Made by a program: the position numbers and the translations under genes. From Triops longicaudatus (Eukaryota; Arthropoda; Branchiopoda; Notostraca; Triopsidae), in assembly GCA_022885665.1 (NCBI GenBank), contig JAGQDJ010000132.1, positions 62,001-126,000 of the forward strand: DNA of 64,000 bases, written 5' to 3'. Below the pieces are notes generated by a model, which saw nothing but the letters and a program-made list of their open reading frames with translations, searched no databases and was not told where the DNA came from. Shown piece by piece: positions 47,201 to 57,900 of this stretch (positions are counted from its first letter, which is position 1; the number at the start of each line of letters is the position of its first letter).

Positions 47201-47614
47201 TATGCAGTTGGTTCAATGAGGCAAAGATGGACAAATTCAGTTCATTTTTGTGAATTTTGCCTCAATTGTATACACGATACTGCATGTGGGCTAAACTCTT
47301 GTATCGTTAAGACATTTTTGAGTTGAACTGATTTAAGAAGTGGCTTGACCTGCAAGAATTAACTTCTAAAAGGAACTGACTTTTGACCAAATTGAAAAAT
47401 TCTGGTCCTTTCTCCTCCAAAAGAACGCCGCCTGTGGCCAATTTAGGTAAAATTTGTCCAGGTTTGACCAGCACTAGCTTAGATCTCGGCTTCTTTCTGA
47501 ATCTCAGTCGTTCTTGTCAAGTGAAATGTGGCACACGCCTCGTTAAAAGGCACTGGTACAGAGGATTGATCTGTAAAAGGATGCTGGGAGCCGATTCTCC
47601 CTTTATCTCGAAGG
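44273..47614. other. Upstream flank of AFF with transposon remains
   Basis: Apart from a piggyBac-type MITE at 46005-46411 and TTAGG-like words in the C-rich orientation at 46430-46560, nothing coding was supported. A further 5' exon of AFF is expected here or beyond but was not found. A 35-base segment is duplicated about 330 bases apart (CAGTCGTTCTT-GCAAGTGAA near 47177 and CAGTCGTTCTTGTCAAGTGAA near 47506). Confidence 0.4.
46005..46411. mobile_element. piggyBac-type MITE with TTAA target duplication
   Basis: The ends CCCTTTATGGAC (46005-46016) and GTCCATAAAGGG (46400-46411) are perfect 12-base inverted repeats, each bordered by TTAA (46001-46004 and 46412-46415). A CCC start, a TTAA duplication and loss of TTAA-internal coding are the hallmark of the piggyBac superfamily. 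The 407 bp interior has no transposase, so the element is non-autonomous. The intact ends suggest a fairly recent insertion. Confidence 0.85.
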
Positions 47615-47875
47615 TCAAGCCGGATGTCTCTTTACCTGTTCATGTGAAAACTGTTCCCAAACCGGGATATATTCTTCTAGTAATCTTTTCGCCAAGTTTT
47701 TATTGTTGTTTTGATTGCCAAACGCCAAGTACACAAGTTTAAGATGCAATCCACGGTTGCTGGGCGCATTTTCTGGCGGTTGCAACCATCTTTTCGAGTC
47801 CAAATCACACCTACAGACCAGCAAAACATTATAACGTATTGAACAGGTCAGTTGGAAACTTACCTGGTCACTCAT
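47615..47875 (-). CDS. Candidate 86-residue protein of unknown function
   Basis: An ATG at 47875 in a good context (CCACCATGAGT) opens MSDQVSFQLTCSIRYNVLLV, continues through RWLQPPENAPSN, LHLKLVYLAFGNQNNN and AKRLLEEYIPVWEQFSHEQ, and stops at 47615. A possible donor (CAG/GTAAAG) lies near the end, so it may instead be the first exon of a longer gene. A GTAAGT...TGTAG pair just after MSDQ looks like a 53-base intron, but removing it breaks the frame. About 330 bases upstream on the same strand are TATAAATA (48213-48206) and TCAGT (near 48176), a TATA-initiator pair with slightly long spacing. No family is recognised. It could belong to the 5' region of AFF or be an independent small gene. Confidence 0.3.
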   Translation of the reverse strand: MSDQVSFQLTCSIRYNVLLVCRCDLDSKRWLQPPENAPSNRGLHLKLVYLAFGNQNNNKNLAKRLLEEYIPVWEQFSHEQVKRHPA

Positions 47876-48449
47876 GGTGGAAAATGAGGTCAAGTTTTCA
47901 GCCCACCTTAATGACCAATGTTATAATTGTCTTGATTTTCTCTAAAATTACCCACTTTTGAGTTAAACCAGCGTTCGTTGACGTTATAAGCTACGCCAAG
48001 CTATTGCACCAACTCGTTAAAAGTTGTTGTAACACTTTGCGGAGGTATTTTTCGGGAAAAGTTTCTTTTTTTAATCAGGAGGAAAATCTGATAAATGAAA
48101 GAATTAGTTTGTTTTCACCACATTTCTGTACGTTGCCAAAACACAGTTTTTCCGGGGGGTAAAGCACAGGGTAACTGAGTTTTTAAGGCCGTCAACAAGC
48201 GAGGATATTTATACAAATCAGATGCTACAGGTCACGGACTCGTCTTCTTGTTGTTTCGAACGGGTTTTTTCTTCCGTTCGGCCACCAAAAGTGCTTAAAA
48301 TGGACACAATTTGTAAACGAGTCGTGGGAGTTGTTTGGATTAAAGTTCGTTGAAGGAAGAGGAGTGCACTGTTGGGTCACAAAACGTCTCCGGAAACCCG
48401 CAATTTCGGGGAAAAACAATCTCAAAACACCCCAACTTTCCAACTTATG

Positions 48450-48660
48450 GACCTTATTGTACTAGAACGCTAACTGCTTAGCACGGCGTAGTGCGCCCAT
48501 GACGTCATCAACTGCGACAGTCACGGAGACCGCGGCCATTGGCTAAAACGCGCTAACTTTGAAATATAGAGCGTTCCAGTGGTGAACGGCGGATAATAAA
48601 ACAAGTACGGAAACCCTGGTGGCAGCGTCGTTTTCTGTACTCGTTTTTTAAGGTTGTCTA
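48450..48660. promoter_or_regulatory. GC-rich promoter-like island with CRE and CCAAT box
   Basis: This 200-base stretch is much richer in GC and CpG than its surroundings. It contains a full palindromic CRE, TGACGTCA (48500-48507), and ATTGG (48538-48542), a CCAAT box on the minus strand. It lies about 4.2 kb upstream of the first found AFF exon and 0.6 kb upstream of the candidate small ORF, so it most likely drives minus-strand transcription. Plus-strand activity is possible. Confidence 0.5.
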
Positions 48661-51520
48661 AGCAGCAAAGTAGACGTGTTTGTCTAAATTATTTTTTATT
48701 CTTCTCTACAAAACAGGTACGTTATTTATAATTAATTTGAATCTAGTTTGAAGCCATCGTTGTCACAATCTACTGACGACTAATTATTTACTGTTTTTAT
48801 TGTGATTTATTAGCGATAATAACCTTGGTCCATTTGAGAGCTTTTACGGTGGCATGCAGAATCTGAGCAAATAGCCTATAAATAATGTAAATTTCAATTC
48901 AAATAGAATTCAAAACGTATCTAAGAAATTTGTTTAAAAATCATTTTTACAAATCAGCAAAACAGCTCATTCGATTTTAAGGACATTTACATCGAAACTT
49001 TTCAGAGAAAAAAAAATAAAACTTCGGATAATGAGTGAAACAGAATGCCAACATTTAGCACTGACGATCTTTAACGCTTTAGTGTAGCTGATTTATTTCA
49101 ACAGTTTATAATGCTTTTAATCTCGTTACAATTTATTTAACTTCACAAGCCTTACTCACAAGACCTTTATAGATGGAAAAAACGTTGGTAACATTGACGA
49201 AAAGCTGCACAGTAATTCCTATACAATTTGACCATAAGCGCCTCAGTTCCCGACCGTGGAATAATAAACCTTAAGGGCATTATTTGGGATTCGTTATTTT
49301 TTTTAACAACAAAGCTCACTAAATTTTGTTTTTCTTGTATAGTTTAGATGATTTTTTTTCTGATAAAATAAAAAAAGTGTTAGTTTTGTAGAATACCATG
49401 CAGAACCGAAGAGGCTCGGAAGTGTTTACTTCTGTGGTGGCACGAGTCAGTATTTTGTTTTTAAAACCCCAGCTCAAAGTTACCCGCACAGGTACAGCTT
49501 TGAACGCAACCAAAAAATTGCAAACAAAAGTCCAGAAATAACACTTATGTGGAGAACTTTTTTTTTATTCTTAGCGTAGATCAGCTGACCACGCTTGACC
49601 ATTTTGTTAAAAGAAAGTAAAATCTCTTGTTTTGGAAAAACATACGAATGGAACGAAATCCACAGAAAAAGAGGTACTTAAGTCTTAAAACTTATTTTCC
49701 TTTTCACAATCGCAACTGGTTACAATTCCTATAGTCTCAACTAATGTTTTCGTCGTGTCTGTCCACAACAGTTTCATCTTTAAAGAAGGATTGGCTTTCA
49801 AGTTGAGCTTTCATGCGTTTTTTCTTCACAAGTGGCGTCCTCTATCGTCCCGATACAACTCCTCGCTTGCCTTGGCAAAGCCATAAGCCATAGCACAGGA
49901 AAAGGGTCAGAGCTTGCTAGAAAATTTTAAACATCGAATTTGCCTGGAGGTGAAAACTGTGACTGTGTTTCGATTTAAATGCCAAAAAAACTGGTCAGTG
50001 TTGTATCTTTGCGAGAAAAGAGCTCCTCTAAATGTCATGTCATGTTCTGGTAGTAAAAATAAAAATAAAAAACATTAAGCCCGCCCACAAAAAATCTCTT
50101 AATTTCAACTTGAGCGTACAAGCCTCATTCTGCCCATGATTTTTATCGTAATTTGTCGTCATTAATGTGTTTCAAAAGACTGAAAGTCGAATATAAAACT
50201 TTAAAATTTTATTAAAATTAACTATTCTAAGTTGCTTATTAAGTGTATTTATAGTGTTACAGCCATTTTTGCTCCATTTTTCACGTGAGAAGCCGGAAAC
50301 CTCGTTTTGCGCGTGTTACGTCCTTTCCTTTGCAATGCGATTAAAGCAACAGTCCTCGACTTACGCGCTTCACAGAGCACTGGAAGTTAAGTTGATTCTC
50401 CAGTGAACTTTTATTACAAAATCCAATTTCCAATGAACTCCCCTAGATCAAGATCTCTTTATAACGAACTTTGGTTGTAATTTACTGTCATTTTTAAATG
50501 TTCGGTTATAACGTACTGTAATAGACGGTAACGGACGAGTTCACAAATTGCAACTTTTGCCACGAAATGTCTCAGACCCAAAAAATTTGCTTTTTGATTA
50601 CATAACAAAGCCTATTTGTAGCTGAATCTGAGGCCACCTAGACTATTGCGTAGTTAAGTAAGTAGTTGAAGAGCCGTAAATACCTGCGGTTTTCTACTAA
50701 GGCGCCGGTGTACGTAAAACACTTATCAGACAACAACATGGATATTGTCAGATTATGCAAAAAGACCTTATATACAAAAGATTGCTGTAACAACCGAAAA
50801 AAGTACAGTAAAAAATACCAAAAAATCAATCAAACCATTTCTTCAGTAATGTTGCTGTTAAGAATATCTGCTAACTGTTTGAGTTTATTTTAAAAAAGCG
50901 TTTTTTTTTATTTTCGCAAATTTTGCTTGAATTTTTGTATTACACGAAAAAAAGCGAAATCGGCAAACTGGAACAGTAGATCCGTTCTTTTTAATAGGGT
51001 ATAAAAACATTAAATCGGTATGATACTTTTTTTTCTAACATATCTGAAACTTAAAAGATTTTGTGCTCACCTCTATTTGCCTCAAAGTTTCTGTTTGACT
51101 TCGTCCGCCTTCTCTTAGTCCCTATAACAGACCGACCCTCCACATTTAAAAAACCCTGGAAGTTGCGTATACCCGGCACGTTAAAATATTGTAAATGAAG
51201 TTCAGAATAACCCCAGTTGACAGTATCAGAGTTTTGTTCCATCATACAGTGTGAAACTAAAGTCTAGCACCAATTTTTCTTTTTAGTCTTTTGTATTTCA
51301 GTGTCCATTTTAACTTGGCTTTTTGCAGGCCACATTCTATAAGTTTCTTCAACGGTTTCAAAACTGTATGCTGCATTCATACAAAATAAAGTGCCCCCCT
51401 CCCAAAAAAAAATAAATAAAAAAATAAAAAAAATAAACGTTTTTCCGCATACAAAAGTTACACAGATTTTCTTTGCTTTTACTGCTCACATAATTTGTTT
51501 TTCTTCTTTTTTTTTCTGCA
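48661..51520. other. AT-rich gap between the AFF promoter region and the 3' end of NPAC
   Basis: No exon was supported on either strand. It contains a pogo-like right end (about 50440-50518, with GGTTATAACGTACTG before TA) and A/T-rich runs around 51400-51440. Nothing else stands out. Confidence 0.45.
50440..50518. repeat. Pogo/Tigger-like end fragment
   Basis: Contains TTATAACGAACTTTGGTTG and ends TTCGGTTATAACGTACTG directly before TA, which on the other strand reads CAGTACGTTATAACCGAAC after TA, the typical end of the dispersed family. Confidence 0.5.
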
Positions 51521-51526
51521 TTTATT
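51521..51526 (-). terminator. Candidate poly(A) signal of NPAC
   Basis: TTTATT on the plus strand reads AATAAA on the minus strand, 433 bases behind the NPAC stop codon. Other AT-rich hexamers nearby could serve as well. Confidence 0.3.
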
Positions 51527-51958
51527 CCACAATGGGGGGAACACGGTAAAGGGAGAGGTGTGTATAACAGTTTTGCTGATACTTATTATTATTATAGAAA
51601 GGCTATTGTTTCTTGTATTCATCAACCTATTTGAAAAAATCCCTAAAGTTCAAATTAAACTCCAACTACTGTCTATCAAGCTTCAAAGAAAACAAAACAA
51701 AAAAAATCAATCAAAACACTACCAAAAAAGGCCCAAAAATCTTCTACAATATTTCTTCTACGCGAAAATGCCATTCTTTTTCCTTAAAAAAAGACCGTGG
51801 GACACGTTTAAAATAACTACAGCTTTCATTCATTTTCTCAGCCACCCAGCCCCTTTAACAAGAGAAACTTAAAAAAGGCCGTTTTTTGTTTGTTTTCAAA
51901 TTTGCTTGTCTTTTTTAACGGTTGTTGTTGTTTTTTTTTTTGGTTAACTTTTAATTTT

Positions 51959-54900
51959 TTAAAAACGCGCACGAATATAAACGGCCGAAACATCATGGTC
52001 CGCATAGCCGAGTCGTTTGGCGTGTTTAAAGACTTCATTGGCTGAGGCAGCGACCGGCAGAGGTTGCTCCAATTGGTCACCCATGGTGAGCGCCAATTTT
52101 AAGTCTTTCTGCATATGTTGCAAAGGTAAATGGGTAGGGAAGGCGCCTTCCAAGATGGCTTTGCTCTTCTCGATGACTAACGGACACGCTAACGACGTCA
52201 GTTCTAACACTTCGAGAACGTCCCGTTGCTGAAGCCCCGCCCGGTCCGCTAAGGCCATGCCTTCACCCAAACCCACCAACGTCACGCCGGCCATTAACTG
52301 CAGTACCAGATTCATCTTGGCGCCACATCCGACTTCGCCTGTAAAGTAAAAAGAAAAAAAAATAATAAATAAATAAATAAAAATATATAGAAAATAAAAA
52401 TTAAATACCCGAGTGAAAAAACGAACAAATAACTATATAAAATCTTAGTTCAAAGAAAAAATAAGTTTGAGTAAACTGTGATATTAAAGCAAAAGTAGCC
52501 CAAGTACTTTACGTAAAAAAGAGGTAAAGGTCTGGATATTACGCATTACGAATGGTTGTAGACACACAAAAAATTCGCTTACATCAGAAAGACTGTTGGA
52601 CATACGGAAAAAAAATGCGCTAAATACGTCAAGACGTTTAGTTTACGGGAAAAGTGCTGTTAAAGATAATAGTGGGTAATCTACGTACTAAGGGTGGTTA
52701 GGTTGACGAAATGATAATAAATACAAAATGACGATAAAACAGAAAAAATGCTTGTGTTGTATGGGTCGGAATCACTGAGCATTACCTAGGAAGAAGGAGT
52801 TTTTGCCCATGGCTTGGAAACAGGATTGACAGTCATCGAATAAGGATTTGTCTCCCGCTGCAAGAATGACGAGCGTGCCTTCCTGGGCTTGCGTTTTGCT
52901 TCCTTGGATCTGGGCCTCCAAGTAGCGGCCGCCTTTGCTGGTCACGGCGTCAGCGATGTCTTGCGAGGTTTCCGCGTCTATGTTGGTCATCTCCACGTAG
53001 CTTTTCGAGCTCGTCATTTCCTGCAGCACGCCACAGTTTCCAAACACCATCTGCGATAGAATTTCGATAGTCAGTATTGCACTTCAAGAATAAAATAAGT
53101 CAAGAGGAACAATAGGAAAACACGGCAATAAACGAAACCCTACGTCACTATTCTCAAAAACAAAAATCGGTTAATACAGTGTCTGGTAAACGAAAACCGA
53201 ACAGATCGAAAAAATGTACACACAACAAACAAAAGCTTTCGACAATATCTCTAATAAAAGTCTGCAAAAAATGCTCCGTGTGAAGTACTTCTTTCGCGGC
53301 ATGTGGATCGGCAACACATGAAAAGGTGATATCGGCTGCGCAAATGACATCCGATGGCGTCATCGCTTCTTCTGCTCCCGCTTTCACGAAATCTCGGCAC
53401 TAAAAAAACGGAAAAAGACAATTAATAATAAGCATTATTGTATTCAGGAATAATTATCAATACATATTAATTCATTGCGAAGCCCAAGTAAGTCAATTCA
53501 ATTATATGCATTATTCATTCAATCCGTTCAATTTATTAAAGTAATACAGTAACAATTAAAATAACTATTGTTATAAACTAATAAATCACGAGCCATAATA
53601 AAGAATAACATAAAAATTATTTAAGAATTTTGTATAACAAAGATTTGTTTTCCTGAAGAATGTTAGGCTTGCTTTTCAAGGATTAGTTCCGTGAACTTTA
53701 AGTCTGCGTTACAACACCTTATGACGTCATACAGCCATCCTAAAGCCTTGTTCATAACCTAATTTATCGATCGCCAGTTTTTTATGTCCTGTGTACGTAC
53801 GGATGGCGTATGACCTTCATTTTGACAATACGTGATTCGTTTCTTTGACAAATACGTTCGGCAAATATTTATCGTTTCTCTTATCTTTGAAACAGGCGAT
53901 TCTTTTCCCAAAGCGTTGAGATTGAACGAAATCGGTTTATCAAGGGTTGTTTGAGTTTCTGTATCGAATTTTCATTATTGGGCACATAAGGACATCTTCA
54001 GACTACGCACTTTGAGAATCACAGACCATAGCCACAAGCAAGATGGCGGTCGACAGGCTTATTTTCGTTCCACGTTAGAATTCACTCATTTACACAGAAT
54101 GTGATTTTACATGAATCGATTAAAGAGTGTAAAAAAAAAAATCTTGTTCTGAGTATGTCCGTCTGCTGTTCCCGTTTTATTTGAACAAGAAACGATAGAC
54201 ATGCTAGCAAAGATTAAAAATAAATTAAAGCGATTCGGGCGAGCTCAAGTACGATTAAACAATATTTTTTTTTTTGGTAAATAGAAAGATTTTTTTCCGA
54301 AACCTTGCTTCAGAACTAACTTTCTACTTAGGATAACTAGGTCAGCCCAGCTGATTTAACTAAAATCCTAACTCAAACTAGCCGACTTAGCTTAAATTAG
54401 CTAGCTAGTACGAAGTAACTTAAGTAACTTAACCTTATCTAAGACAGTCGAGGACGACGATACGTTGCAAATACGAGGTATGTTTCATTTAATACCTAAA
54501 TACCTCTTTTCTTTTAAATCAATTAAATAAAAAATTATTTACGATTGACCAATTCAATTCAATTTCCATAACCAACGAAGTCACTCCAAAACCAAAGAAA
54601 AGATGAACAAATAATAATAATAATAAAAACTAATTTTGAGACAATATTGGTATGAGGTCATGACCTCAGTTGGTATGTGACCTTGAGGGCACTAATGCAT
54701 GTGCCTAATAGAAGGTCCGTTGAGCAAGGAAAAGCTTAGTGAGTCACAGTTAAACAGTCAAGCAGTCACCTTCTAAGTAATCATAAAATTATTAATACAG
54801 CAGAAATCAACAGCATCTTCTTAGAAAATTCAAAGACTAAAAGTCATACCAAAAATCGCAAAAATGAATTTTATTTGCCATCCCGCCCATGGAACAGCTT

Positions 54901-57900
54901 CAACAGCTAGCGCCTCAGACGGCCAGCGAGAAACAACAATTACAGTCTGTAGACAGTGACCGCTAGGTGCGTTACTACCTACTTGCCTACATACATGATT
55001 GAAAAACCCCTCCTTGCCTTTTCAGTTCTCAAAGCTACTATAATCTCTTGTGTTTGTCCTGGGAGAACGACGCCACCAGCTGAGCTAAAATATCCCAAAC
55101 AAGCTTCATTTTTTGAACTTTTCGACTCCCAAAATTTCGTTACTATATCATTCTTAACTCATAGCAAAGTGATTACAATGCTTACGTAAGCTCAAATTGT
55201 TTAGTAAAACTATAATTCAAACTTTTATTTCATCCTTACAATCGAACAATTCGTCTTATTTTATTATTGTTTATACAGGTTTGGTGTTCTCGAAGCGTCT
55301 TCAGTTCTGTATTAATTCAGAAAAAGCTCTCGAGTGCTTAAAGAATCAAAAATCTTCAATTACAAAATGAGCGTGAAGCTGCATATCTGTGCGTTTGTCT
55401 TAACGTTCTTTTCATGTACGCTAGCCCAAGACGGCAACGCCACTATTCTTTGTCCTACCGCTTGTTCCTGCGATTTGCGCGCTAGAACCGACCTGCGCGT
55501 CGACTGCCATGACAGACATTTGCTACAAGTTCCCGCTACACTCCCTTCCTCCACGCATCACCTCCTGCTCTCCAACAATGAACTCAAGCGCCTAACATTG
55601 CGGCAACTCCAGTCCCTAACTGAATTAACTAACCTCGAAGCTTCCAATAATTCGATCCAAAACCTCGAAATCGGCCTCTTCCAACCTTTGCTCCACCTCC
55701 AATCCGTCGACCTCTCCTTCAACCCTATCAGCCATCTCCCATACGGCATTTTCGCCCATCTACCCCATCTCAAGACCTTGTCACTCGCCAATTGTCGTCT
55801 CACTACCCTCAACAATGCCACATTCTTCAAACTGCCTTCCTTAACCTCCCTCAATTTACACAACAATACCCTCACCTCCATTGCGTTCGACGCATTTTGG
55901 AACCTCAACCAACTCAAAACTCTCGACATCAGCAACAATGGGTTAACTACCCTGGCCCCTCAATGGTTCTACAATCTGCCATTGTTGGAAAAGTTGTTCG
56001 TCAATCATAACATGCTCTCGCAGCTCAACGATCCTGGCTTTAAAGCTCTCTCCTTGTTACGTGAGTTAGACCTGTCTAACAATGGAATCTCCGATTCCGG
56101 TTTCATTGTTGCGTTGCCTACAAGCCTACGTTTCCTTAACCTTGCCTCAAACAAGCTTTCATTGTTGGCTGGGGACGTTTTCCAAGGCTTGGCACATTTG
56201 GAATGGCTGAATTTGAGTGACAATCCGATTGTTGAGCTCACTCCTCCCCTTTTCCATGCCACGCCCAAGCTCGAGTTCCTGTCTTTGTCCAAGTTGAAGC
56301 TTCAAACACTAGGTAACGGATTGTTCGATCCGGTGACGCGTTTGCGTACGCTAGAAATCACGGAGAATTCATTGTTGAGCGATTTGGATTCCGAAGCTTT
56401 CCATTATTTGGGGGCGTTGCAAGAGCTGAATTTAAGTTACAATGCTTTAAAGGTGGTGCCACGCTCACTGCGCCACCTGCCTCAACTGCGTCAACTAGAT
56501 TTGCAGGGCAATCAATGGCAATGCGATTGCCATTCTTACTGGGTGTTAGGCTGGGCCAATAAGGCGGGGCCAACGCACCAGCTCGAAGCACCGAAGCTGA
56601 TCTTCTGCCAGATGCCTGACAGACGCCAGATGGCGTTGTTTGACGGTTTAAATCAGTTGCGTTGCACGGCTGTAAGGTTGGAACATTCTACTGTGTATCG
56701 ACAGGCAGCACTGGGAAGCCAAGCCCAATTAACCTGCAAATTTGCGGGTTTTCCGCCGCCCAAAGTGCAATGGCACCTGCCAGGCAACAGAGTCCTGTAC
56801 TGGCCAGCTAATGCAACAGACAACGAGCTTAAATCGCAACTTAATGAGACGCATTTTGAAGAAAATGGAGATTTGGTTGTACATCGGGTGAGTCGCCAAG
56901 ATGGTGGCCGGTATATCTGCGTCGCTTCTAACCCGTTGTCCAATGTCACGGCCTTTATGACGCTACACTTAGACCCAGCCCCTATACGTCGGGCGCAGGT
57001 CATGAGCCTTTTCGTGGGCTTAGGCTGCGTAGTTGGATTTGTTATCTGCGCCCTGATTGGCCGAGGCGTGAAAATGATCTTGGATCGGTAAGAATTCTTC
57101 AGAGAATGCAAATTTTTTTAAAAATGTAAAAATACGAAACTTGATTTAAAAGATTTTCGAAACGTTCACTGTATTAATTAAAATTTAACATTTCTTTAAC
57201 TTAAAACTGAGCATTTTTGTTAGAAAAAAGTAATCGAGAATTTTTTTTAATGTTAAAGAAAAAGTCTTTTATTTCGATTTTTTTCTATTTGCGGATGGTG
57301 GGATTGCTACACGTGCTGCGGAGAACGTCTAACGCCTCGGGCTAAGCAAGTTCGGACGTTTTTAGAAGGCATCGAATCATACAAGAAGCAGCAGTTGGAT
57401 CGTTTGCGAGAAAACTACCATGGACAGGTTTGTTTGCAAGTTTTCGTCATAGAATTGCGTAAAATCTTCAGAAATGCTAGAAAACGCGTTTTGAGTATTT
57501 CCGCGTTTTAAGGCTATCGCATTGTTTTTTTAGGCTCAACGCATTAAAGAAAACTGCATGCAGCAAGTGGACCGTTTGCGCGACAGCTACACTGCGCAGG
57601 TGAACTATTTACGCGGGGTGCGCGATTCCGGTTCGCACCATTTGACCTTGCTGCGGGAGCAGTACAACGAGCAAGTACGACGCGTGTACAACTACTCGAT
57701 GCAGAGCATGGATGGCGTGCGTACCAACTACGTCTCGCAGCGCAACCGTGTGCGCAAATTCTCTGCACACCAACTGGTACGTCTCAAAGAAAGTTATCGC
57801 TTCCAGCAAAAGACCATCAACAAGATCCTGGAAAACCTGCCCTCAATGTACATCGACTCGTGCCGCAACCCGGCATGTGCACGTACCGATTCGATTTATT

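Noticed and set aside
55334..55366. Upstream extension of the LRR-Ig frame
   Set aside because: It starts at GTG; the ATG at 55367 directly precedes a normal signal peptide.
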